A DNA stretch of 64,000 bases from JBBRNH01 sp038230415 (GTDB taxonomy: Bacteria > Bacteroidota > Bacteroidia > Cytophagales > Spirosomataceae): the NCBI GenBank assembly GCA_038230415.1, contig JBBRNH010000010.1, positions 30,055 through 94,054 on the forward strand. Reading direction: 5' to 3'. The notes beneath the pieces are model-generated. The model did no database searches. It was not told the origin of the DNA and saw only the letters and a list, made by a program, of their open reading frames with translations. The position numbers were made by a program, and so were the translations under genes. This document shows, piece after piece, positions 52,839 to 60,838 of this stretch. Each line of letters begins with the position of its first letter. Position 1 is the stretch's first letter.

Positions 52839-53279
52839 ATGAAACATCTCCTCCTTATCGCCCTTGTGCTGACCACGTTGGCAGCCCGCGCCCAGAGTTT
52901 TCACGGTCAGAAAATCACCGAAGCCGGGGCCACGCCCGTTGCTCAACTGACTACTAAATTAGGCGAAAAAGCCGAAGCCCCCGCCAAAGTCGAAGGTACG
53001 GTAGAGTCGGTTTGCAAGGTGAAAGGCTGCTGGATGAACGTGAACACGGGCAACGGCCAAACCATGCGCGTCACCTTCCGTGACTACGGCTTTTTTGTGC
53101 CGAAAGACATCGTGGGGAAAACCGTTGTGATCGAAGGCACGGCCCGCCAAAGCACCACGTCGGTAGCGATGCTGCGCCACTACGCCGAAGACGCGGGCAA
53201 GCCCAAAGCCGAGATCGAGAAAATTACCGAACCCGAAAAGGCCGTTACATTCGTGGCTGATGGCGTGATTGTTAAATAA
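52839..53279 (+). CDS. exported DUF4920 protein
   Basis: 146 residues, signal peptide ending ARAQ. The DUF4920 OB-like core has VESVCKVKGCWMNV, with two Cys and a Met that could bind metal, and RVTFRDYGFFVPKD. Function not established; proposed metal or redox role is inference. A short gap leads to the response regulator. Confidence 0.88.
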   Translation: MKHLLLIALVLTTLAARAQSFHGQKITEAGATPVAQLTTKLGEKAEAPAKVEGTVESVCKVKGCWMNVNTGNGQTMRVTFRDYGFFVPKDIVGKTVVIEGTARQSTTSVAMLRHYAEDAGKPKAEIEKITEPEKAVTFVADGVIVK

Positions 53280-53323
53280 ACGGTGCTAATTTCACCACCG
53301 CAAACCGCAAACCGAATCGTATC

Positions 53324-53701
53324 ATGGCCGCTAAACGTGTATTGATTGCCGAAGACAGTTCCGTTATCCAGAACCTCGCCCGGAAAATTCTTGAGTTCCA
53401 GAACTATGACATCACTGCCGTTAAAAATGGGGAACAGGTGCTGCAAACGCTCGACAAGGAGCCGTTCGATATTTTGCTCTTAGACATCAATATGCCCGTT
53501 ATGGACGGTATGGAGTGCGTAAAAAAAGTACGCGCCCTGCCCGATGCCGACAAAGCATCGGTGCCGATTGTGGCAATCACCGGCAACGCCAAAAACTACA
53601 CCGAAGAAGAATTCAAAGCCGCCGGATTTAACGATGTGCTGGTGAAACCGCTCAACTTCGACAAGTTGGTCGAAATCGTTAATCTGCTTACGGATAAATA
53701 A
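53324..53701 (+). CDS. stand-alone response regulator (CheY-like receiver)
   Basis: 125 residues, receiver domain only. Acidic pocket Glu10-Asp11, phospho-acceptor Asp54 in LLLDINMP, Thr in AITGNA and Lys in LVKPLN. No output domain and no histidine kinase nearby. May act by protein contact or phosphotransfer. Confidence 0.93.
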   Translation: MAAKRVLIAEDSSVIQNLARKILEFQNYDITAVKNGEQVLQTLDKEPFDILLLDINMPVMDGMECVKKVRALPDADKASVPIVAITGNAKNYTEEEFKAAGFNDVLVKPLNFDKLVEIVNLLTDK

Positions 53702-53815
53702 AAAAGGAGAAGGGAGCAGAGGGAGGAAGAGGATGAAAGGGATAACGCCGGAATATGTGCTGGTATCTTTCTCCCTTTCGTCCTCTTCCTCCCTCTCCTC
53801 CCTTCTCTCCTTTCG
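53701..53815. repeat. purine/pyrimidine palindromic element
   Basis: Left arm about 53701-53742 is G/A-rich (AGGGAGGAAGAGGATGAAAG), right arm about 53767-53815 is its imperfect complement, separated by a 24-base unrelated loop. Same style as the in-frame element in the GH20 gene. It starts on the last base of the response regulator stop. Confidence 0.85.
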
Positions 53816-53818
53816 CCA

Positions 53819-54580
53819 ATGGTAATTACGCTCCTCGGCACCGGCACGTCATCGGGTGTGCCGCAAATTGGCTGCACCTGCGCCGTTTGCCGCTCGCTCG
53901 ATTACCGCGATAAACGGCTGCGAACGGCGGCCCACGTTGCCGTTGCCGACAAGAGCATCGTGATTGATACCGGCCCCGATTTTCGGCAGCAGATGCTCCG
54001 GCTGAATCCCCGACAACTCGATGCTGTGCTGTTTACCCACGAACACAAAGACCACACGGCGGGCTTGGATGACGTGCGGGCGTTTAATTTTTTGCAGCAA
54101 AAAGCTATTCCTATCTACGCCCGTGACCGCGTAATTGCCCAGCTTCAGCGCGAGTTCTCCTACGTGTTTGCCGAACATAAATACCCCGGCATTCCGCATA
54201 TTCAGGTGCATGAGATTGATAATCAGCCGTTCGATGTAGCCGGTGTTCGCGTCTTGCCGATTGATGTGCTACACCACCGGCTGCCCGTTTTCGGCTATCG
54301 CATCGGTGACTTCACCTACCTGACCGACCTGAATTTTATTTCCAACGCTGAACTCGACAAAGTGCGCGGTACCGAAATCTTAGTGTTGGATGCCTTGCAG
54401 CGAACCCCGCACCTGTCGCATTTCACGCTCGATGAGGCCGTTGCCGTTGTGGAACGAATCAGGCCCCGGATGACGTATTTCACCCACATCAGCCACCGGC
54501 TTGGGCTGCACCGCGAAGTCGAAAAAGAACTGCCACCGTATATTCGGCCCGGCCACGATGGCCTACGCATTATACTTTGA
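53819..54580 (+). CDS. MBL-fold metallo-hydrolase, PhnP-like
   Basis: 253 residues. LGTGTSSGVPQIGC and CAVCRS at the start, metal ligands HEHKDHTAGLDD, then a conserved Asp in FTYLTDLNF and His in FTHISHR. This matches PhnP-type cyclic phosphodiesterases. PhnP acts in phosphonate breakdown, but no phn genes are here, so the substrate may differ. Confidence 0.92.
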   Translation: MVITLLGTGTSSGVPQIGCTCAVCRSLDYRDKRLRTAAHVAVADKSIVIDTGPDFRQQMLRLNPRQLDAVLFTHEHKDHTAGLDDVRAFNFLQQKAIPIYARDRVIAQLQREFSYVFAEHKYPGIPHIQVHEIDNQPFDVAGVRVLPIDVLHHRLPVFGYRIGDFTYLTDLNFISNAELDKVRGTEILVLDALQRTPHLSHFTLDEAVAVVERIRPRMTYFTHISHRLGLHREVEKELPPYIRPGHDGLRIIL

Positions 54581-54599
54581 CCAATAACCTCTGATTATT

Positions 54600-54890
54600 A
54601 TGGACATCACCGTTCAGGAACTCAAACAACGCCTTGACGCGGGCGAAAAACTCAACCTATTCGACGTGCGCGAACCCAACGAATACGAAGCCGACAACCT
54701 CGGCGCACAACTGATTCCGCTCGGTGATCTGCCCTACGAACTTGACCAACTCGACGGGTTGCAGAACGAAGAAGTGATTGTGCATTGCCGGTCGGGTAGC
54801 CGCAGCGCACAGGCGCAGCGAATCTTAGAAGAAAACGACTTTGTTAACGTCCGAAATCTGATAGGCGGGATGGTAGCGTATCGGGCGTAA
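54600..54890 (+). CDS. rhodanese-domain protein
   Basis: 96 residues, single rhodanese domain. The active-site loop is HCRSGSRS with Cys63, and FDVREPNEYE is the classic N-terminal motif. Transfers sulfur or acts as persulfide carrier. It lies 19 bp after the MBL gene and overlaps the convergent miaA 3' end by 47 bp. Confidence 0.94.
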   Translation: MDITVQELKQRLDAGEKLNLFDVREPNEYEADNLGAQLIPLGDLPYELDQLDGLQNEEVIVHCRSGSRSAQAQRILEENDFVNVRNLIGGMVAYRA

Positions 54891-55788
54891 ACCACTGATA
54901 ATCACCCTGATTTCTGAACCAGGTAAGCTGTCGTTTGGCGTATCGGCGGGTGTTGCGTTTGATAAGCTCACGCATTTCGTCGTAGTCAATCTGCCTGTCG
55001 AGGTAGGCAAATACTTCGGAGTAGCCCACCGTTCGGAGCGGGGGCGGGTCGAGCGACGGGCCGGTGGCGGGCCGGGGCCGGTGAAAAGGCATCAGGCCGC
55101 GCACTTCCTCAATCAGCCCGTTGGTAAGCATCGTCTCAACGCGGGCATCAATGCGGCTGTACAGTTCGGTACGCGGTCGGTCGAGGGCGCACAGCACCGG
55201 CCTGAACGGACGCGGAGCCACCCGCTTTTGCTGAAATGCCGAAAATGGCTGTCCTGTCCCGATAGAAACCTCTAACGCCCGCACTACGCGCTGCGTATTT
55301 TGCAGATCGGCGGTGGCGGCAAAAACGGGGTCACGCCCACGCAGTTGCCTCAGTAGTGAATCTAAACCGTCGTCGCGTAATTGCTGCATCAGGTTCTCCC
55401 GAATGGCCGGGTCAATAGCGGGAATATCATCCAGGCCAAAACACAGCGCATTGATGTACAGTCCGGTGCCGCCCGTCAGAATCACCACGTCTTTCTCCCG
55501 AAATAACTCAATAAGTAATTCCAGTGCTTCGCGTTCATACTGACCCGCGCTGACGACGTGCTGAATCGAATGTGAATCAATAAAATGATGCCGTATGCCG
55601 TTCATCTCTGCCGGGGTTGGCTTGGCCGTGCCAATGGTCAGCTCGTGGTAGAGTTGCCGGGAATCAGCCGAAACAACATGAGTATCAAAGCGTTGTGCCA
55701 ATTCAACAGACGCTGCTGTTTTGCCAACGGCGGTTGGGCCGGCAATAACCAAGAGGACTTTATGTACTGGGGAAATGGCACTAAACAT
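54844..55788 (-). CDS. miaA: tRNA dimethylallyltransferase
   Basis: 314 residues. P-loop GPTAVGKT (17-24), DSRQLYHELTIGTAKP and GTGLYINALCFGL. Adds a dimethylallyl group to A37 of tRNAs reading UNN codons. Convergent with and overlapping the rhodanese gene. Confidence 0.96.
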   Translation of the reverse strand: MFSAISPVHKVLLVIAGPTAVGKTAASVELAQRFDTHVVSADSRQLYHELTIGTAKPTPAEMNGIRHHFIDSHSIQHVVSAGQYEREALELLIELFREKDVVILTGGTGLYINALCFGLDDIPAIDPAIRENLMQQLRDDGLDSLLRQLRGRDPVFAATADLQNTQRVVRALEVSIGTGQPFSAFQQKRVAPRPFRPVLCALDRPRTELYSRIDARVETMLTNGLIEEVRGLMPFHRPRPATGPSLDPPPLRTVGYSEVFAYLDRQIDYDEMRELIKRNTRRYAKRQLTWFRNQGDYQWFTPDTLPSRLSDFGR

Positions 55789-55906
55789 TAATAGTCCTTT
55801 AATTTGGTATAGTAAATAGAATCCGCTAACTTTATGGTTGCTACCTCGTTATAAGTACAAATTAAATCTTTGGTTAGCCGAGAATAGGCATTTACCTGTA
55901 AACATT

Positions 55907-55914
55907 TATATTTG
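55907..55914 (+). promoter_or_regulatory. candidate -7 box upstream of HxlR gene
   Basis: TATATTTG is an exact match 66 bp before ATG 55981, within an A/T-rich 190-bp gap between divergent miaA and hxlR. No clear -33 box. Confidence 0.4.
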
Positions 55915-55980
55915 CTCATATTTGGTTAAAGATATACTTACCGTTCGGTAATTTACATCAATTTAATTTTCTGTGCGTTT

Positions 55981-56340
55981 ATGATTGACAAAGAGAGTGG
56001 TTCGCAATTGACAGACCGTAACCAGCCAGTATGGAGACGAACGCTTGACGTGATCTGCGGCAAGTGGCGGCTGTTCATTATTATGAAATTGGGCGATCAG
56101 CCCCGGCGATACAGCGACCTGCGCCGGATGATCCCGGATGTGAGTGAGAAAGTGCTGATTCAGGAATTGAAAGCCCTGATCACGCTGGGCGTGGTTGAGA
56201 AAAAGTCGTTTGGCGAAGTTCCTCCCCGTGTAGAATACGCGCTGACCAAGAATGGATTGCAGGCGTTGCCGATGCTGGGTCGGTTGGCCGATATTGGCGA
56301 GTTGTTTATGACTGCCGACGAGCAGGTTGCTGTCAACTAA
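55981..56340 (+). CDS. HxlR-family transcriptional regulator
   Basis: 119 residues. Winged helix with CGKWRLFIIMKLGDQPRRYS and LRRMIPDVSEKVLIQELKAL, then a wing VPPRVEYALTKNG. The single Cys near residue 26 is the position used for aldehyde or redox sensing in some members. Target genes unclear. Confidence 0.93.
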   Translation: MIDKESGSQLTDRNQPVWRRTLDVICGKWRLFIIMKLGDQPRRYSDLRRMIPDVSEKVLIQELKALITLGVVEKKSFGEVPPRVEYALTKNGLQALPMLGRLADIGELFMTADEQVAVN

Positions 56341-56383
56341 TCCGGTGTTTGTTTCGTTTCTCTGCTAAAGAGATGCTTAACCC

Positions 56384-56941
56384 GTGATTCGCCAGTTTGT
56401 TGCTGTTATATTGTTGATAACCCTGACCGCACAAACGGTACGCAGAACACCCGCTGCCGTGCCGTTTGTGCGGTCACTTACGTTTGCCGGTTACGCCTTT
56501 AAACTCGTCAGCGGCAAGGCATTAAGCGTTAGTGGTCAGTTTGTGGAGGTCGAAGCCGTGCGGGGTTCGTTATTACTGACCCGGTTTCGGGTGCCTGTTG
56601 TGGGTGATGTGGTGGGGGCCGAAGTGGCTGATTTAGACCACAATCGCTTTCCTGAACTCTATATTTTCACGCAGGCAACGGGCAGTGGTTCATTGGGTTT
56701 TGTGCAGGGATGGCAGTTTCTGCCCCAACGCCGGGCGGCTGTTACCGTTGCTGGCTGGGAACGCCCCGCCCCCGGCTACATGGGCCACGATTCGCTCTGG
56801 ACAGAGAACGGGGTGCTGTGCCGTCGGTTTCCGCAGTACAACCCCGGCGATGCCAACGCCTACCCAACCGGCAGTATGCAGAGGGCGCGGTATCAGCTCG
56901 TGCCAGACGGTCAGCATTACCGATTGGTGGGTTGTGATTAG
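56384..56941 (+). CDS. exported PliI-like lysozyme inhibitor
   Basis: 185 residues from GTG 56384 with a signal-like N-terminus. The core resembles PliI inhibitors of I-type lysozyme: ADLDHNRFPELYIFTQATGS, then APGYMGHDSLWTEN, CRRFPQYNPGDANAYPTGS and YQLVPDG. I-type lysozymes are made by invertebrates, so this may protect against grazing hosts (inference). It overlaps the convergent barrel gene by four bases. Confidence 0.72.
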   Translation: MIRQFVAVILLITLTAQTVRRTPAAVPFVRSLTFAGYAFKLVSGKALSVSGQFVEVEAVRGSLLLTRFRVPVVGDVVGAEVADLDHNRFPELYIFTQATGSGSLGFVQGWQFLPQRRAAVTVAGWERPAPGYMGHDSLWTENGVLCRRFPQYNPGDANAYPTGSMQRARYQLVPDGQHYRLVGCD

Positions 56942-57759
56942 AAAATTCGGTAGCCGAGCGTCACAACGGCGGCCCCGCCAACTCCCCTGATGTCTTTGTT
57001 TTTGTAGATACCGCCGACGGGTGCCGTAACGCGCAGGTCAAGGTCAAGCCGCCTGAATAGTGTTGCGCCCGCGCCTATTTCCAGGGCGTAGGTAAACGGT
57101 TTTACGCGCAGAATACCGGCGGCATCGGTCAGCAAATCAGTGGTGCCGGTTGACGACAGCGGAAATCCGTTGGCTAACTGCGGGATACTGGCATTGGGGT
57201 TTACCTGCCCGGCTGCATCGCGGTTGACCTCGGCCTTTGTCACAAACCAGAAACTCGGCCCGGCATAGAGCCTGACGCGCTCGTGGGCAAATCGTTTGCC
57301 AATCAGCACCGGCACGTTTACCGTCTGGAGGGTCGAGACGGTGTTAATATCGAGCGTAGCGGTAAGCAACCCGGCGGGCAGGCTTTGCAGAATACTGGTA
57401 AAAGCGGCTGGCACCAACTCACCGGCCAGGGTACCGAGGGCTTTTACGTCGAGTGTGGTGTTGGTTTTCTGCTTCAGCACGTAGCGGTTGTAGGTGGCTT
57501 CTGTTTGCAGGAAAAACCCGCTGAAATTTCGGCGTACCCACAACCCGCCCGTATAGCCGGTTCCGATGCCGTTGCGCTTGTTGTTGAGTTCGGGGATTTT
57601 GCCGTTGCTGCCCAAATCCTGCACCGGCACGGTGGTCTGGCCGTCAGTAAACGTTCCGCCCACTTTCAGGCCCAACTCAAGGGTCGGAAGCGTGGTTTGG
57701 GCCTGGGCTACCGAACCGAGTAGAAGTGTCGCCAAAAAGCTGATTATCAGTGATTTCAT
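56938..57759 (-). CDS. outer-membrane beta-barrel (PorT-like)
   Basis: 273 residues, signal peptide ending AQAQ. Alternating strands such as [24 protein letters not shown] and RLYAGPSFWFVTK, ending GYRIF with C-terminal Phe, the barrel signature. Member of the OMP_b-brl families common in Bacteroidota; role unknown. Confidence 0.85.
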   Translation of the reverse strand: MKSLIISFLATLLLGSVAQAQTTLPTLELGLKVGGTFTDGQTTVPVQDLGSNGKIPELNNKRNGIGTGYTGGLWVRRNFSGFFLQTEATYNRYVLKQKTNTTLDVKALGTLAGELVPAAFTSILQSLPAGLLTATLDINTVSTLQTVNVPVLIGKRFAHERVRLYAGPSFWFVTKAEVNRDAAGQVNPNASIPQLANGFPLSSTGTTDLLTDAAGILRVKPFTYALEIGAGATLFRRLDLDLRVTAPVGGIYKNKDIRGVGGAAVVTLGYRIF

Positions 57760-57791
57760 GTTCTTAAGATAAAGAGAAGCAGGGGTTTACA

Positions 57792-58715
57792 TTAAAGTTG
57801 TGCCAGCAGATACAGTACCGCCATTCTGACGGCCACCCCGTTTTCGACCTGATCGAGAATGATGCTGTGGACCGAATCTGCCGCATCAGAAGTCAACTCA
57901 ACACCCCGGTTGATGGGGCCGGGGTGCATCAGTACGATGGGCCGGTCGAGTTCGTCGAGCATTTGGCGGTTGATACCAAAATACAGCGCGTATTCGCGTA
58001 ACGACGGGAAGTACTTGATCTGTTGCCGTTCTAACTGAATCCGCAGCACGTTTGCCACATCGCACCAGCGCAGAGCCTCGCGCACATCGTGACTCACGCG
58101 CACTCCCAACGCGCCGATGTGCTTGGGGATGAGCGTAGCCGGGCCGCAAACCATGACCTCGGCCCCCTGTTTGAGTAGGCAAAAGATGTTCGACAACGCC
58201 ACCCGTGAGTGCGTAATGTCGCCGATGATGGCAATACGTTTCCCGGCTACGTCGCCGAGTTTTTGTTTGATCGAAAATGAATCGAGCAACGCCTGCGTGG
58301 GGTGTTCGTGGGTGCCGTCGCCGGCGTTGACAATATTGGCCGAAATTTTGCCCGCTAAATAATGTGGTGCGCCGGGGCTGCGGTGGCGCATTACAATCAT
58401 GTCAACCTTCATCGCCAGAATATTCTGCACCGTGTCTAACAGTGTCTCGCCTTTTTTGACCGAACTGCCCGATGCCGAAAAGTTCAGGACATCGGCAGAA
58501 AGTCGGCGCTCGGCGAGTTCAAAGGAGAGCCGCGTTCGGGTCGAATCCTCAAAAAAAATGTTGGCAATCGTGACATCGCGCAGGGAAGGGACTTTCTTGA
58601 TAGGCCGGTTAATGACCTCTTTAAACTCCTTTGCCGTGTCGAGAATCAGATCAATGTCGGCTTCGGTGAGGTTTTTGATGCCCAGCAGGTGCCGGGTACT
58701 GAGCGATTGGGCCAT
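57792..58715 (-). CDS. pyrB: aspartate carbamoyltransferase catalytic subunit
   Basis: 307 residues from ATG 58715 (an upstream in-frame ATG lies before the likely leader). Carbamoyl-phosphate loop FEDSTRTR (Ser58 onward), DGTHEHPTQALLD and MHPGPINRGVE. Makes N-carbamoyl-aspartate in pyrimidine synthesis. No pyrI or other pyr gene adjoins it. Confidence 0.97.
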   Translation of the reverse strand: MAQSLSTRHLLGIKNLTEADIDLILDTAKEFKEVINRPIKKVPSLRDVTIANIFFEDSTRTRLSFELAERRLSADVLNFSASGSSVKKGETLLDTVQNILAMKVDMIVMRHRSPGAPHYLAGKISANIVNAGDGTHEHPTQALLDSFSIKQKLGDVAGKRIAIIGDITHSRVALSNIFCLLKQGAEVMVCGPATLIPKHIGALGVRVSHDVREALRWCDVANVLRIQLERQQIKYFPSLREYALYFGINRQMLDELDRPIVLMHPGPINRGVELTSDAADSVHSIILDQVENGVAVRMAVLYLLAQL

Positions 58716-58736
58716 GCTTGCACAGAAAGAGTTTGG

Positions 58737-58744
58737 CAAAAATA
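58737..58744 (-). promoter_or_regulatory. TAnnTTTG -7 box for pyrB
   Basis: On the minus strand TATTTTTG lies 21 bp before the pyrB ATG. Confidence 0.5.
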
Positions 58745-58776
58745 CGGCAACCTGGCACTAAATAGGTGTGGGCAGT

Positions 58777-59429
58777 TCACATCGTCAATGCCTGAACCAA
58801 CTGCCGGAGTGCTTTCAGGATTTTGAAAATTGCCGTAATCTCATCGGTCAGGGCCGAATAATCAGAACTGATAGCATATTTTGAGCCATCAACTACCAAA
58901 AAATACCACGCATTCCCAACTACATAACAGCCGTAAACGGGTTGACCGACCGGGTTTTGCGACTGCCCGGCCAGCATAGCCGCCAATACCTGTCCGGCGG
59001 GGTCTCCGTTGGCCGGGCAGTCGTCACTGGCTAATGTTCTCTTGTATTCTTGAAAGGCAAAAAAAGCTGTTCAGGTTCGCGCCGACCACTGGCAACAATG
59101 CCATCGGGTTTGCCATACAGATGCCACTCGCCAATGTCGCCACTGACTTCCCGCTGAACATAGTGGTTGAATTTTTTGGACGAAAAATTGACCAGCGCAA
59201 ACATTGGCCCGATAAAATGACTGTCTAATTCGGGTTCGTTCCAATCGTGAACGTTGAAGGTGAGCAGGCTCCTGAAATGATCCAATGATTGCTGTTCAAA
59301 GGACGATACCTCAATCGGAATTGTCAGCCATTCATCGAGTGAGGGAAGCGAATCAACTTGTTCCAACGAAAACGTTTTCTCTAAAAATTTGAGTGTACAA
59401 TCTCTGAAAACCTTGGTTTGGGTGGTCAT
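58777..59429 (-). pseudogene. hypothetical gene frameshifted at an A7 tract
   Basis: The ATG at 59429 opens MTTQTKVFRDCTLKFLEKTF and runs 132 residues, stopping at 59031. At the A7 run (59059-59065 on the plus strand) one extra base would instead give ...FFAFQEYKRTLASDD and continue in frame to 58777 (end LVQALTM), a 217-residue protein. Both halves have protein-like composition and neither matches a known family. Confidence 0.72.
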
Positions 59430-59479
59430 CGGGTTGTTTTTTGCCTGTTCAAAGATACGGAAATCAGACTGTGTTTTCG

Positions 59480-60085
59480 CTAAATCGCCCACCGTTTCAA
59501 CGCCTGATAGACCCGGTGTGTTGGCAAGCCCATCACGGTGTAAAACGAGCCTTCGATGCGCTCCACCCCAATCAGCCCGATAAAATCCTGCGCGCCGTAG
59601 GCACCAGCCTTGTCGAAAGGTTGGCAAACCCGGATGTAATACTCAATTTCGGCATCGGTCAGGTCGGCAAACGTCACGGTGGCTTCGTCGGTGAATGAAA
59701 CACTTTCGCCCGGCAACGCGTCGCCCAGCGAAGCCTCGCGCGGAGCCAGGATGCACACCCCGGTACGGACGCGGTGGCTCCGGCCCGACAAACTCCGCAG
59801 CATCCGGTAGGCTTCGGCTGCGTCGGCGGGCTTGTTCAGAATCTGATTGCCGAGAATCACCACCGTATCTGCCGTGAGAATGAGCCGGTTGCCTACATCA
59901 TGGCTGAACTCGGCGGCTTTCTGGCGGGCCAGAAACTCGGCCACGTCGTTGGGCGGCATCGTGTCAGGAAAAACTTCGTCGGTGGGGCGGGTCTCGATGG
60001 TAAACGCAAAACCGGCATCGGTCAGGAGCTGCTTTCGGCGCGGAGACCCCGAAGCCAGCACGAGTGGGTAACGGAGGGTTAACAT
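59480..60085 (-). CDS. maf: Maf-family nucleotide pyrophosphatase
   Basis: 201 residues. Start LASGSPRRKQLLTDAGF and ILTADTVVILGNQILNKP with catalytic Asp; EYYIRVCQPFDKAGAYGAQ closes the fold. Hydrolyses dTTP/UTP or modified nucleotides; linked to septum control. Confidence 0.95.
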   Translation of the reverse strand: MLTLRYPLVLASGSPRRKQLLTDAGFAFTIETRPTDEVFPDTMPPNDVAEFLARQKAAEFSHDVGNRLILTADTVVILGNQILNKPADAAEAYRMLRSLSGRSHRVRTGVCILAPREASLGDALPGESVSFTDEATVTFADLTDAEIEYYIRVCQPFDKAGAYGAQDFIGLIGVERIEGSFYTVMGLPTHRVYQALKRWAI

Positions 60086-60209
60086 TTTTTTGATGTATGA
60101 GATCAGATGGATGATGTATCAAAACAAGGTGAGTGATATATTGTGCGGACAGCCGGATTAGATTAACCGCAAAAATCGCAAATCAGCGGGCATACATCTC
60201 ATATCATAC

Positions 60210-60740
60210 ATGACTTTCTGCACGGCTACCCCCGCCGATCTCGACATCCTGCTGACGCTCTCGATCCAGACCATGCGCGAGGCTTTCGGCCCGCCCCATA
60301 ACCCGGTTGAGATCACCGAAGCCTACATTGCCAGCGCATTTACCGCCGGGAGTCTCGCCCGTGACCTGACCGACCCGCGCTCAACGTTTGTGCTGGCCTG
60401 CACCGATGCCGGTATGCCCGTGGGTTACGCCCGGCTGTATCGGCGCAACCCTCCGCGCCAGATGCCCGAACCGTTTCGGCGGGCGGGGCAGGCCATCGAA
60501 ATCGAACGGCTCTACCTGTTGGAGTCGGCCATTGGGCAGGGGCAGGGGCAGCAATTGATGACTTATTGCCTCGATATTGCCCGCACCGAAGGCTACCGGG
60601 CTGTTTGGTTAGGGGTGTGGGAGCGCAATCAGCGCGGCATCAACTTTTATAACCGAAACGGCTTTGTACGTTTCGGCTGGCACTATTTTCAGTTTGGGCC
60701 AGACCGTCAGCGCGATTTCTGGATGATGCGGAGACTATAA
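60210..60740 (+). CDS. GNAT-family N-acetyltransferase
   Basis: 176 residues. The acetyl-CoA loop is ESAIGQGQGQQLMTYC and the C-terminal motif INFYNRNGFVRFGWHYF is typical. Substrate unknown. The stop codon merges with a hairpin (60739-60758). Confidence 0.92.
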   Translation: MTFCTATPADLDILLTLSIQTMREAFGPPHNPVEITEAYIASAFTAGSLARDLTDPRSTFVLACTDAGMPVGYARLYRRNPPRQMPEPFRRAGQAIEIERLYLLESAIGQGQGQQLMTYCLDIARTEGYRAVWLGVWERNQRGINFYNRNGFVRFGWHYFQFGPDRQRDFWMMRRL

Positions 60741-60758
60741 GACGCAATGATGCGTCTT
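60739..60758. repeat. AGACGCA hairpin after GNAT gene
   Basis: AAGACGCA / TGCGTCTT with loop ATGA, same family as 12218-12243. It begins inside the stop codon. Confidence 0.7.
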
Positions 60759-60838
60759 TACATTAAACCATCGCACAAAACAATCGGTCTGTTATCTGCG
60801 TAAGCAGTCTCAACGACTAACAGGTAAACGTCTGCCCG

